Source of the DNA: JADJVL01 sp046331545 | GTDB lineage: Bacteria > Acidobacteriota > Holophagae > Holophagales > Holophagaceae | DNA: 64,000 bases | Assembly (NCBI GenBank): GCA_046331545.1 | Contig: JAXLQR010000002.1 | Span: 2,294,001-2,358,000, forward strand | Direction: 5' to 3' | In this document: piece by piece, positions 22,285-30,468 of the stretch | Layout: each line of letters opens with the position of its first letter | How positions within the stretch are numbered: position 1 is the first letter of the stretch | Notes under the pieces: model-generated | What the model saw: the letters and a program-made list of their open reading frames with translations, nothing else | What the model was told of the DNA's origin: nothing | The model's database searches: none | Made by a program: the position numbers and the translations under genes

Positions 22285-22470
22285 ATGGCCCGCACCGCGA
22301 AGAAGTTCAAAGACAGCCAGAAGCCCAAGTTCAGCACCCAGCACCGCAACCGCTGCAAGTCCTGCGGGCGCCCCCGCGGCTTCATGCGCAAGTTCGAACT
22401 CTGCCGACTCTGCTTCCGCAAGCACGCCCTCCAGGGCGAGCTTCCGGGCGTCCAGAAGTCCAGCTGGTAA
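22285..22470 (+). CDS. rpsN: Small ribosomal subunit protein S14, zinc-binding short type
   Basis: 30S head protein, 61 aa, of the short zinc form (rpsZ type). Two CxxC knuckles are visible: CKSC and CRLC around GRPRGFMRKFELCRLC. The ATG at 22285 is 14 bases past rplE, with GGAGAGGACCC before it. The long zinc-free form is not in this window. Confidence 0.97.
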   Translation: MARTAKKFKDSQKPKFSTQHRNRCKSCGRPRGFMRKFELCRLCFRKHALQGELPGVQKSSW

Positions 22471-22482
22471 GGAGGAATCGAC

Positions 22483-22878
22483 ATGAACACCGATCCGATC
22501 GCCGATTACCTCACGCGCATCCGCAACGGCATCATGGCCGGCCATGACGCCGTCGTCGTGCCGAGCAGCAAGCTCAAGGAGCGCCTCTCCTCGATCCTCC
22601 AGCAGGAGGGCTACATCCACTCCTTCAAGGCCGTGGAGCACGAGGACCGCAACTACCTGATCATCAACCTCAAGTACACCCGGGGCGGCGAGAACGTGAT
22701 CCACGGCCTGCGCCGCGTGTCCCGGCCCGGCCTGCGCATCTACACCGGCGTCCGTGACATCCCCGAGGTGAACGGCGGCCTGGGCGTGGCCATCCTCTCG
22801 ACGCCCAAGGGCCTGCTCACCGGCAAGGACGCGCGGAAGCAGAACCTCGGCGGGGAAGTCCTCGCCCACGTCTGGTAG
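22483..22878 (+). CDS. rpsH: Small ribosomal subunit protein S8
   Basis: 16S rRNA-binding protein; in many bacteria it also represses the spc operon. 131 aa: MNTDPIADYLTRIRNGIMAG at the start and GLLTGKDARKQNLGGEVLAH at the end. AAGGAGG lies 10 bases before the ATG. Confidence 0.98.
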   Translation: MNTDPIADYLTRIRNGIMAGHDAVVVPSSKLKERLSSILQQEGYIHSFKAVEHEDRNYLIINLKYTRGGENVIHGLRRVSRPGLRIYTGVRDIPEVNGGLGVAILSTPKGLLTGKDARKQNLGGEVLAHVW

Positions 22879-22948
22879 CACGACTCTCCTGGTAGGACGC
22901 CCGGCCCCCGGCGCGTTATTCCAAAGCCCCCAACCCCAAGGATCCACA

Positions 22949-23485
22949 ATGTCCCGAATTGGAAAGAAGCCCGTGACGCTGCCGAAAGGCGTCAAAGTGA
23001 GCGTCCACGGAGCTGAGGCCGTCGTCGAAGGCGCGAAGGGCAAGCTGAGCTGCCCGATCCCGAGCGGGATCACCCTCGACGTCCAGGCCGACTCCGTCAC
23101 CCTGAGCCGCGCGAACGACGAGGCCCAGAACCGCGCCTACCATGGCCTGACCCGCGCCCTCCTCCAGAACGCCGTCACTGGCGTGACCGACGGCTGGAAG
23201 AAGGAACTCGACATGGTCGGCGTCGGCTACAAGGCCGCCATGGAGGGCGCCAAGCTGCGCCTCGACCTCGGCTACAGCCACCCGATCATGTACGAGGCCC
23301 CGGCCGGCATCTCCATCGCCGTGGAGAAGCAGACGCACATCGTCGTGACCGGCTCGGACCGCCAGCTGGTGGGCCAGGTCGCCGCCGACATCCGCAAGTT
23401 CCGCAAGCCCGAGCCCTACAAGGGCAAGGGCGTCATGTACACCGGCGAAGTCATCCGGCGCAAGGCCGGCAAGACCGGCAAGTAA
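22949..23485 (+). CDS. rplF: Large ribosomal subunit protein L6
   Basis: 50S protein near the sarcin-ricin loop. 178 aa; MSRIGKKPVTLPKGVKV start and the C-terminal repeat with IRKFRKPEPYKGKGVMY. A 70-base spacer precedes it. Confidence 0.98.
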   Translation: MSRIGKKPVTLPKGVKVSVHGAEAVVEGAKGKLSCPIPSGITLDVQADSVTLSRANDEAQNRAYHGLTRALLQNAVTGVTDGWKKELDMVGVGYKAAMEGAKLRLDLGYSHPIMYEAPAGISIAVEKQTHIVVTGSDRQLVGQVAADIRKFRKPEPYKGKGVMYTGEVIRRKAGKTGK

Positions 23486-23495
23486 GGAGGCACCC

Positions 23496-23873
23496 ATGGC
23501 CACGCCGACCGAACTCCAGCACCACGCCGAACGCCGCGAGAAGACCAAGGCCCGCATCCGCGGCCGGGTCGCCGGCACCTCCGAGCGCCCCCGCCTCACG
23601 GTCTTCAAGTCCCTGAAGCGCATCTACGTCCAGGCGGTGGACGACGCCCAGGGCGTCACCGTCGCCTCCGCCAGCAGCCTGGAGAAGGATCTCCGGGAGA
23701 AGCTCAAGAACGGCGCCAACATCGAGGCCGCCAAGGCCGTGGGCGCCAGCATCGCCGCCCGCCTCAAGGAGAAGGGCATCACCTCGGTGGTCTTCGACCG
23801 CAATGGCTACGTCTACCACGGCCGCGTGAAAGCGCTCGCCGACAGCGCCCGCGAAGCCGGGCTCCAGTTCTGA
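23496..23873 (+). CDS. rplR: Large ribosomal subunit protein L18
   Basis: 5S rRNA-binding protein. 125 aa with an N-terminal basic region RRREKTKARIRGRVAGT-like and the conserved VFDRNGYVYHGRVKALADSA end. AAGGAGG overlaps the rplF stop. Confidence 0.97.
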   Translation: MATPTELQHHAERREKTKARIRGRVAGTSERPRLTVFKSLKRIYVQAVDDAQGVTVASASSLEKDLREKLKNGANIEAAKAVGASIAARLKEKGITSVVFDRNGYVYHGRVKALADSAREAGLQF

Positions 23874-23883
23874 GGAGGGAGCG

Positions 23884-24435
23884 ATGGCGACCGCAGACAA
23901 GACCCACAACACCGCTTCCTCCGCGCCCCACGGCGCCCCCGCCGGGCACGGCGAGGGCCAGGGCGAGTTCAAGGACCAGGTCATCTACGTCGGCCGCGTC
24001 ACCAAGGTGGTGAAGGGCGGCAAGAACTTCTCCTTCAGCGCCCTCGTGGTCGTGGGTGACGGCAAGGGGAAGGTCGGCTTCGGCCTCGGCAAGGCCCTCG
24101 AAGTGCCCTCGGCCATCAAGAAGGGCATCGAGAGCGCGAAGCGCAACATGATCAAGGTCCCCGTGACCCCCAACGCCTCCATCCCGCACCCGATCACCGG
24201 CAACTTCGGCTCCGGCTCGGTGCTCATGAAGCCCGCCCCGGAGGGAACCGGCATCATCGCCGGCGCCGCCGTGCGCGCCATCATGGAGGCCGTCGGCATC
24301 AACAACGTCCTCACCAAGTCCCTCGGCTCCTCGAACCCCCACAACGTGGTGCGCGCCACGTTCCAGGGCCTCGAGAGCCTCATGGACCCCTACACGGTCT
24401 CGGTCAACCGCGGCCTGGACCAGGCGGAGGCCTAA
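23884..24435 (+). CDS. rpsE: Small ribosomal subunit protein S5
   Basis: 30S decoding-fidelity protein, 183 aa. A low-complexity N-terminal tail of about 30 residues precedes the dsRBD-like core (VIYVGRVTKVVKGGKNFSFS). GFGLGKALEVPSAIKKGIES and the ATP-like loop GTGIIAGAAVRAIMEAVGI are typical. Confidence 0.98.
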   Translation: MATADKTHNTASSAPHGAPAGHGEGQGEFKDQVIYVGRVTKVVKGGKNFSFSALVVVGDGKGKVGFGLGKALEVPSAIKKGIESAKRNMIKVPVTPNASIPHPITGNFGSGSVLMKPAPEGTGIIAGAAVRAIMEAVGINNVLTKSLGSSNPHNVVRATFQGLESLMDPYTVSVNRGLDQAEA

Positions 24436-24436
24436 G

Positions 24437-24658
24437 ATGGCGAAGCAGACCTACGTCCCGGTGGCTGAGCACCTCGGCAAGCAGGTGGTCATCACCCTCA
24501 AGCGCAGCATCATTTGCACCGTGCCCAAGCAGCGGGCCTACTGCCAGACCCTCGGCCTCAAGAAGGTCGGCGACACCCGCGAGTGCGAGTACACCCCCCA
24601 GATCCACGGAATGGTGAAGCTCATGCCGCACCTCGTGGACGTCACGGTGAAGGGATAA
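24437..24658 (+). CDS. rpmD: Large ribosomal subunit protein L30
   Basis: Small 50S protein, 73 aa. VVITLKRSIICTVPKQRAYC, then TLGLKKVGDT and GMVKLMPHLVDV, fit the family. One base follows the rpsE stop. It is longer than the 58-aa E. coli protein by a short N-terminal and loop extension. Confidence 0.93.
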   Translation: MAKQTYVPVAEHLGKQVVITLKRSIICTVPKQRAYCQTLGLKKVGDTRECEYTPQIHGMVKLMPHLVDVTVKG

Positions 24659-24661
24659 GCC

Positions 24662-25111
24662 ATGAAGCTCAACGAACTCAAGCCCGCGGAGGGCGCCGTC
24701 AAGAGCCGCAAGCGCGTGGGCCGGGGCAAGGGCTCCGGCATGGGCAAGACCGCGACCCGTGGCGAGAAGGGCCAGAAGAGCCGCCGCGGCTACTCGGGCC
24801 GGGCCGGCTTCGAGGGCGGCCAGATGCCCCTGGTGCGCCGCCTGCCCAAGCGCGGCTTCACCAACCACTTCGCGCCGATGACCGAGGAGATCTCCCTCTC
24901 CCTGATCTCCACCCACTTCGCCGACGGCGACAAGGTGACCCTGGCCTCCCTCCGCGAGAAGAAGCTGGTGGGCTCCAAGGTCGAACGCGTGGTGGTCCTC
25001 GCCAGCGGCGAACTGACCCGCAAGGTCACCGTCCAAGTCGACCGCGTCACCAAGGGCGCCCGGGAGGCCATCCTGGCCAAGGGCGGCGTGGTGGAAGATC
25101 CCCAGGCCTGA
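24662..25111 (+). CDS. rplO: Large ribosomal subunit protein L15
   Basis: Late-assembly 50S protein, 149 aa. Starts MKLNELKPAEGAVKSRKRVG; the Gly/Arg-rich N-terminal tail GRGKGSGMGKTATRGEKGQK is characteristic. Three bases after rpmD. Confidence 0.97.
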   Translation: MKLNELKPAEGAVKSRKRVGRGKGSGMGKTATRGEKGQKSRRGYSGRAGFEGGQMPLVRRLPKRGFTNHFAPMTEEISLSLISTHFADGDKVTLASLREKKLVGSKVERVVVLASGELTRKVTVQVDRVTKGAREAILAKGGVVEDPQA

Positions 25112-25164
25112 ACCTCAAAGATCTGAATCAAAAGATTTTAGGTTAGCCTCGGGGATCTCTTCGG

Positions 25165-26523
25165 ATGAACAAACTCAAGCAGCTGTTCAGCAACCCTGAA
25201 CTCCGCAAGCGCCTTCTCGTCACCCTCGCCCTGTTGATCGTCTACAGGCTGGGGGTGCACGTGTCGGTGCCCGGCGTGAACGCCGACGCCCTGGCCAAGA
25301 ACCTGGGCAAGGCCGGCGACCTCCTGGGCGTGGTGGACCTCTTCTCGGGCGGCGCCTTCAAGAAGTTCTCGGTCTTCGCCCTGGGCATCACTCCCTACAT
25401 CACGGCCAGCATCGTCCTGCAGCTCCTGGGGGCGGTCATCCCCCAGCTCGAGCACCTGCAGAAGAAGGAAGGCGAGGCCGGTCGGGAGAAGATCAACCAG
25501 TGGACCCGCTACCTGACGGTCTTCCTGGCCATGATCCAGGGCTTCGGCATCGCCTCCCTGGCCGCCAGCCTCGGGGAGAGCGTGGTTCCCAATCCCGGGA
25601 CGGCCTTCCGGCTCCAGGCGGCCTTCACCCTCTCCACCGGCACCATCTTCGTGATGTGGATCGGCGAGCAGATCACCGCCAAGGGCCTGGGGAACGGCAT
25701 CTCCCTGCTGATCTTCGCCGGCATCGTGGCCGGCCTCCCCAAGGGGGCCACGACGCTCTTCGGGCTCTTCCGCGACTCCCTGTCGGGGGTCAACCCCATG
25801 CCCCCGGGCATCTACCTGCTGCTCTTCGCGGCCATGGCGGCGGTGCTCCTGGCGGTGGTCCTGGTGGAGAACGCCTACCGCAGGATCCCCATCCACTACG
25901 CCCGACGGGCCGACTCCGCGGGCATGTCCAGCCAGCGCAGCTCCTACATGCCCCTGAAGGTCAACACCGCCGGCGTGATGCCGGTGATCTTCGCCGGCTC
26001 CGTCATCGCCTTTCCCGCCACCATCGCCCAGTTCACCAAGTGGGAGTGGATGGCCAAGGTCGCCGGCTGGACCAGCCCCCAGGCCCACTTCGGGATCTAC
26101 ACGCCCATTTTCGCGGCGGTAACAGTCTTCTTTTCCTTCTTTTACACCAGCATCATCTTCAATCCCGACGAGACCGCCGAGAACATGAAGAAGTCGGGCG
26201 GCTACATCCCGGGGATCCGGCCCGGGAAGGAGACCAGCGTCTACATGGACGGGGTCCTCAGCAAGCTGACCTTCGCCGGCGCGCTGTACCTCGCCGTGGT
26301 ATCCATCGTTCCCCTGCTGCTGCTGAACAACATGCCCGGCCTGGCCTTCTACTACGGGGGCACCTCCCTGCTGATCGTGGTGGGCGTGGCCATGGACACC
26401 TCGGCCCAGATCGAGAGCTACCAGGTCATGCGGAGCTACGACGGGTTCCTTGAGCGCGGCCGGGTCCGCCGGCCCGGCGGACGCCCCGGCCCGCCCCGGT
26501 CCGGCGGGGGGACGGCCGCATGA
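25165..26523 (+). CDS. secY: Protein translocase subunit SecY
   Basis: Pore subunit of the SecYEG channel in the inner membrane. 452 aa with ten predicted membrane helices. Family blocks: GITPYITASIVLQLLG, AGREKINQWTRYLTV, and MDTSAQIESYQVMRSYDGFL near the end. After GFLERGRVR there is a Gly/Pro/Arg-rich tail of about 20 residues, longer than usual. The 53-base gap before it is A/T-rich with two AAAGAT copies, and only a weak GGGGAT ribosome site is seen. The stop overlaps adk (ATGA). Confidence 0.98.
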   Translation: MNKLKQLFSNPELRKRLLVTLALLIVYRLGVHVSVPGVNADALAKNLGKAGDLLGVVDLFSGGAFKKFSVFALGITPYITASIVLQLLGAVIPQLEHLQKKEGEAGREKINQWTRYLTVFLAMIQGFGIASLAASLGESVVPNPGTAFRLQAAFTLSTGTIFVMWIGEQITAKGLGNGISLLIFAGIVAGLPKGATTLFGLFRDSLSGVNPMPPGIYLLLFAAMAAVLLAVVLVENAYRRIPIHYARRADSAGMSSQRSSYMPLKVNTAGVMPVIFAGSVIAFPATIAQFTKWEWMAKVAGWTSPQAHFGIYTPIFAAVTVFFSFFYTSIIFNPDETAENMKKSGGYIPGIRPGKETSVYMDGVLSKLTFAGALYLAVVSIVPLLLLNNMPGLAFYYGGTSLLIVVGVAMDTSAQIESYQVMRSYDGFLERGRVRRPGGRPGPPRSGGGTAA

Positions 26524-27194
26524 AGGTCCACATCCTCCTCGGCGCCCCGGGCTCCGGCAAGGGGACCCAGGCCAAGCGCCTGGTCCAAGAATTCTCTTTG
26601 GTGCACCTGTCCACGGGTGATATTCTGAGAGACGCCGTTTCCAAGGAAACGGAGATCGGCCTTCGGGCCAAGGCCATCATGGCCAGTGGAAAATTGGTGG
26701 ACGACCAGACCGTCAATGGACTCGTTTTCGCGCGGCTGCAGGACGAGACCCAGGACGTGCTGTTCGACGGTTACCCCCGGACCCTCCAACAAGCCGAAGC
26801 CCTTCAGGAATTCCTCTCCGCCAAGGGTTTCGCGCTGGGGCTGGTGCTGAACGTCGAGGTCCCCGAATCGGTCCTGGAAGCCCGGGTGGTCGGGCGCCGC
26901 GTGTGCAGCAACAACGCCTGCGGAGCCATCTACCACATCGAGACCAGGCCCCCCAAGCAGGACGGCGTGTGCGATCTGTGCGGCAGTCCCCTGAAGCACA
27001 GGTCCGACGACACCGCTGAAGCCTTCCGGAGCCGGATGGCCGAATTCAATTCGACCTTCCAGCCCCTCCTCGGCTTCTACCGCGGCAGGGACACCTACCG
27101 CGCGGTGGACGGGAACCGGGCGCCGGACCAGGTCTTCGAAACGCTCTCCCAGGTTTTCAGGACCATGGCCAGCACCCCCAAGGAGCATGCTTGA
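26520..27194 (+). CDS. adk: Adenylate kinase, zinc-LID type
   Basis: Converts ATP + AMP to two ADP in the cytoplasm. 224 aa; P-loop GAPGSGKGTQ (8-17). The LID domain has four cysteines (C129, C134, C151, C154), the structural zinc form of Gram-positive-like adenylate kinases. Overlaps secY by four bases and infA by four bases. map, often found between adk and infA, is missing. The codon choice is somewhat more A/T-rich than in the ribosomal genes around it. Confidence 0.97.
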   Translation: MKVHILLGAPGSGKGTQAKRLVQEFSLVHLSTGDILRDAVSKETEIGLRAKAIMASGKLVDDQTVNGLVFARLQDETQDVLFDGYPRTLQQAEALQEFLSAKGFALGLVLNVEVPESVLEARVVGRRVCSNNACGAIYHIETRPPKQDGVCDLCGSPLKHRSDDTAEAFRSRMAEFNSTFQPLLGFYRGRDTYRAVDGNRAPDQVFETLSQVFRTMASTPKEHA

Positions 27195-27409
27195 GCAAAG
27201 AAGAAGCCATTGAGCTCGAAGCCACAGTGGTGGAATCCCTGCCCAACGCGGTGTTCCGCGTCGAACTGGAAAACAAGCACCAGGTGCTCGCCCACATCAG
27301 CGGGAAGATGCGCAAGAACTTCATCCGCATCCTTCCCGGCGACCGGGTCCTCGTGGAGGTCACGCCCTACGACCTGACCCGCGGGCGCATCATCTACCGT
27401 TTCAAGTAA
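27191..27409 (+). CDS. infA: Translation initiation factor IF-1
   Basis: OB-fold factor that occupies the A site during initiation, 72 aa. It starts at TTG 27191 within the adk stop (TTGA), with GGAG seven bases upstream, giving MSKEEAIELEATVVESLPNA. RVLVEVTPYDLTRGRIIYRF is the family end. The weak start and overlap suggest translational coupling to adk. Confidence 0.97.
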   Translation: MSKEEAIELEATVVESLPNAVFRVELENKHQVLAHISGKMRKNFIRILPGDRVLVEVTPYDLTRGRIIYRFK

Positions 27410-27441
27410 GCAACTTTTCTCACTCGGACTCGGGGTACCCC

Positions 27442-27558
27442 ATGAAAGTTCGGCCCTCCATCAAGAAGCTCTGTGAGCACTGCAAGATCGTGCGGCGCGA
27501 AGGCATCGTCCGCGTGATCTGCAAGAAGAACCCCAAGCACAAGCAGCGCCAGGGTTAA
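27442..27558 (+). CDS. rpmJ: Large ribosomal subunit protein L36, zinc type
   Basis: 38-aa 50S protein. It begins MKVRPSIKKLCEHCKIVRRE and ends NPKHKQRQG. The C-C-C-H zinc ligands are all present (CEHC, the Cys in VICKK, and the His in PKHKQ). Confidence 0.97.
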   Translation: MKVRPSIKKLCEHCKIVRREGIVRVICKKNPKHKQRQG

Positions 27559-27567
27559 GGAGCAGGA

Positions 27568-27936
27568 ATGGCACGCATCGCAGGCATCGATCTTCCGGTC
27601 GGCAAGCGCATCGAGATCGCGCTGACCTACATCTACGGCATCGGCCGGGCCAAGGCCCACAGCATCCTGGACCGCGCCAAGGTGGGCTACGGCACCAAGG
27701 TGCGCGACCTCACCGAGGACGAGGTCGGCCGCATCCGCCGCGTCATCACCACTGAAGAGACCGTCGAGGGCGACCTCCGCAAGAACATCGCCCTGGACAT
27801 CAAGCGCCTCATGGACATCGGCAGCTACCGCGGCCTGCGCCACCGCAAGGGCCTCCCGGTCCGCGGCCAGCGCACGCACACCAACGCGCGCACCCGCAAG
27901 GGCAAGCGCAAGACCGTTGCCGGCAAGAAGAAGTAA
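27568..27936 (+). CDS. rpsM: Small ribosomal subunit protein S13
   Basis: 30S head protein contacting the P-site tRNA and the L5/L31 bridge. 122 aa; MARIAGIDLPVGKRIEIALT start, and RHRKGLPVRGQRTHTNARTR near the end. AAGGAGC precedes the ATG. Confidence 0.98.
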   Translation: MARIAGIDLPVGKRIEIALTYIYGIGRAKAHSILDRAKVGYGTKVRDLTEDEVGRIRRVITTEETVEGDLRKNIALDIKRLMDIGSYRGLRHRKGLPVRGQRTHTNARTRKGKRKTVAGKKK

Positions 27937-27955
27937 CAGGCGAAGGGACTAGACG

Positions 27956-28363
27956 ATGGCTAAACAGCAGACCAAGACCACCGGCAAGAAGGTGGTGAAG
28001 AAGAAGGAAAAGAAGAGCGTTCCCCACGGGATCGCCCACATCCAGGCCTCCTTCAACAACACGATCATCTCGATCTCGGATCCCATGGGGAACATGCTCT
28101 CCTGGGCCTCCAGCGGCAACCAGAGCTTCCGCGGCACGCGCAAGGGCACGCCCTTCGCCGCCCAGGTCGCCTCCGGCGTGGCCGCCGAGGCGGCCAAGGA
28201 GCACGGCGTCCGCAGCGTGGACGTCCGCGTCAAGGGCCCCGGCGCGGGCCGTGAGAGCGCCATCCGCGCCCTCAACGCCGCCGGCATCTCGGTGACCAGC
28301 ATCCGCGACGTCACGCCCATCCCCCACAACGGCTGCCGCCCCCCCAAGCGCCGCCGCGTCTAA
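27956..28363 (+). CDS. rpsK: Small ribosomal subunit protein S11
   Basis: 30S platform protein near the Shine-Dalgarno helix, 135 aa. HIQASFNNTIISISDPMGN and ITSIRDVTPIPHNGCRPPKR-like blocks are clear. A lysine-rich N-terminal tail of about 20 residues is typical. Confidence 0.98.
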   Translation: MAKQQTKTTGKKVVKKKEKKSVPHGIAHIQASFNNTIISISDPMGNMLSWASSGNQSFRGTRKGTPFAAQVASGVAAEAAKEHGVRSVDVRVKGPGAGRESAIRALNAAGISVTSIRDVTPIPHNGCRPPKRRRV

Positions 28364-28378
28364 CCGAGGAGACAGAAC

Positions 28379-29011
28379 ATGGCTCGTTACAAGGACGCCG
28401 TTTGCCGCCTCTGCCGCCGCGAAGGCATGAAGCTCTACCTCAAGGGTGAGCGCTGCTTCAAGGAGAAGTGCTCCTTCGAGACCCGCAAGGGCAAGATCCC
28501 GGGACAGCACGGCGCAGGCAAGATGAAGAAGCCCACCGGCTACGCGATGCAGCTGCGCGAGAAGCAGAAGGTCAAGCGCATCTACGGCGTGCTGGAGAAG
28601 CAGTTCCGCATGTACTTTCAGAAGGCCGACGCCAAGAAGGGCGTGACCGGCCACAACCTGCTCGGCTTCCTCGAGAGCCGCCTGGACAACGTGGTCTACC
28701 GCCTCGGCTTCGCCCCCAGCCGCTCCGCCGCCCGCCAGATGGTCATGCACGGCCACGTCAAGGTGAACGGCAAGCGGGTGGACATCCCCTCCTTCCAGAC
28801 CAAGGCCGGCCAGAGCATCGAGCTCGGCGAGCGCGCCAAGGCCAATGAGGGCGTCAAGGGCTCCGTCGAGACCGCCGCGGGCCGCGGCATCCCCAAGTGG
28901 CTCACCCTCGACGCCGGCGCCTTCAGGGGCCAGGTCATCGCCGCTCCCACCCGTGAAGACGTCACGCTCGAGATCAACGAGCAGCTGATCGTCGAACTCT
29001 ACAGCAAGTAA
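28379..29011 (+). CDS. rpsD: Small ribosomal subunit protein S4, zinc type
   Basis: Primary 16S-binding protein of the 30S. 210 aa with an N-terminal four-cysteine site (C9, C12, C26, C31), i.e. the zinc-binding form, then the S4 RNA-binding domain (ESRLDNVVYRLGFAPSRSAA). GAGGAG lies 11 bases before the ATG. Confidence 0.98.
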   Translation: MARYKDAVCRLCRREGMKLYLKGERCFKEKCSFETRKGKIPGQHGAGKMKKPTGYAMQLREKQKVKRIYGVLEKQFRMYFQKADAKKGVTGHNLLGFLESRLDNVVYRLGFAPSRSAARQMVMHGHVKVNGKRVDIPSFQTKAGQSIELGERAKANEGVKGSVETAAGRGIPKWLTLDAGAFRGQVIAAPTREDVTLEINEQLIVELYSK

Positions 29012-29020
29012 GGGAGACCG

Positions 29021-29992
29021 ATGCTCAACCTCAGCGACTTCCAGCGCCCGCGCTTCGCCGAGACCAACGCCGGCTCCCTGACGGCGTCCTACGGCGAGTT
29101 CGTGGCCTACCCCTTCGAGCGCGGCTTCGCCACCACGGCGGGCCACGCGCTGCGCCGGGTGCTGCTCAGCAGCATCCAGGGCGCCGCCGTGACCAACGTC
29201 CGCATCAAGGGCGTGCAGCACGAGTTCACCACGCTCCCCGGCGTCTGGGAGGACATCACCCACGTCCTCCTGAACCTCAAGGAGATCCCCTTCAAGCTCC
29301 ACTCCTCCCAGCCCCAGGTCGTGACCCTCTCCGCCAAGGGCGAGGGCGTCGTCACCTCCGCGGCCATCAAGACCAACCAGAACGTGGAGGTCATGAACCC
29401 CGGCGTGCACATCGCGACCCTGGGCGAGGACGGCGAGCTGGAGATGGAGATCGTCGTCGGCATGGGCCGCGGCTTCGTCACGGCCGACCGCAACCACGAC
29501 GAGGGCCTGGGCCTGGGCTTCGTGCCCATGGACTCCAACCACAGCCCCATCACCCGCGTGAACTACATCGTCGAGCCGGCCCGCGTGGGACAGAGCACCG
29601 ACTACGAGAAGCTCACCCTGCAGGTCTGGACCAACGGCACCGTCTCCCCCAAGGAGGCCGTGTCCGACGCCGCCCTCATCCTGCGCGAGCACTTCCTCGT
29701 CTTCGCCCGCCAGGACGAGGACTACGTGGACGAGGACTCCTCGACGCCCGCCCTCTCCGGCGAGAGCGTCAACGCCTGGCTGGGCAAGTCGGTGGAGGAG
29801 CTCGAGCTGTCCGTCCGCGCCAACAACTGCCTTCGCAACGCCAACATCACCACCATCGGTGAGCTGGTGCAGCGCACCGAGGCCGAGCTGATGAAGACCA
29901 AGAACTTCGGCAAGAAGTCCCTCCAGGAGATCAAGGACGAGCTCGCGCGCATCGGCCTCTCCCTGGGCATGCGGCTCGAGCAGGAAGTCTAA
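29021..29992 (+). CDS. rpoA: DNA-directed RNA polymerase subunit alpha
   Basis: Assembly platform of RNA polymerase. 323 aa. The N-terminal dimer domain has GFATTAGHALRRVLLSSIQG. The C-terminal domain (from about residue 255) has the UP-element/activator face LSVRANNCLRNANITTIGEL and ends in KNFGKKSLQEIKDELARIGL. Part of the alpha operon between rpsD and rplQ. Confidence 0.99.
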   Translation: MLNLSDFQRPRFAETNAGSLTASYGEFVAYPFERGFATTAGHALRRVLLSSIQGAAVTNVRIKGVQHEFTTLPGVWEDITHVLLNLKEIPFKLHSSQPQVVTLSAKGEGVVTSAAIKTNQNVEVMNPGVHIATLGEDGELEMEIVVGMGRGFVTADRNHDEGLGLGFVPMDSNHSPITRVNYIVEPARVGQSTDYEKLTLQVWTNGTVSPKEAVSDAALILREHFLVFARQDEDYVDEDSSTPALSGESVNAWLGKSVEELELSVRANNCLRNANITTIGELVQRTEAELMKTKNFGKKSLQEIKDELARIGLSLGMRLEQEV

Positions 29993-30002
29993 GGAGCCAA
30001 CC

Positions 30003-30392
30003 ATGCGCCACAACCTCGCCGGCCGCCGCCTGAGCCGCAGCACCAATCAGCGCAAGGCCCTGATGAAGAACCTCGCCACCGCGCTCATCCAGCACGAGCG
30101 CATCGAGACCACCCTTCCCAAGGCCAAGGAACTTCGCGTCTACGTGGAGCCCTTCATCACCCTGTCCAAGACCGACTCCGTGGCCAACCGCCGCCTGGCG
30201 ATGAGCCGCCTCGGGAACAAGGACGCCGTCCAGAAGCTCTTCAGCGCCGACTTCCGCAAGCGCTTCGAGAGCCGTCCCGGCGGCTACACCCGCATCCTCA
30301 AGATGGCCAGCCGCCTCGGCGACGGCGCGGACATGGCCCTCGTCGAACTCGTGGACTACGCCCTGCCCGAGGTCGAGGAGTCCGCGGAGTAG
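30003..30392 (+). CDS. rplQ: Large ribosomal subunit protein L17
   Basis: 50S protein near the exit tunnel, 129 aa. MRHNLAGRRLSRSTNQRKAL is diagnostic, and GGYTRILKMASRLGDGADMA follows. Last gene of the alpha operon. Confidence 0.98.
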   Translation: MRHNLAGRRLSRSTNQRKALMKNLATALIQHERIETTLPKAKELRVYVEPFITLSKTDSVANRRLAMSRLGNKDAVQKLFSADFRKRFESRPGGYTRILKMASRLGDGADMALVELVDYALPEVEESAE

Positions 30393-30415
30393 TCCTCCCG
30401 GAAGCCTGATGGAAC

Positions 30416-30451
30416 CATGAAGAAGCGCCCCGCAAGGGGCGCTTCTTCATG
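30416..30451. terminator. Bidirectional terminator between rplQ and the MHS transporter gene
   Basis: 16-bp perfect stem (CATGAAGAAGCGCCCC / GGGGCGCTTCTTCATG) closed by a GCAA tetraloop (30432-30435). It sits between two convergent genes (stops at 30392 and 30469), so it can serve both. Confidence 0.8.
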
Positions 30452-30468
30452 ATGGTGCGCTGCCGCGA

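Noticed and set aside
27809..30046. 745-codon minus-strand frame over the alpha operon
   Set aside because: Shadow of rpsK, rpsD and rpoA.
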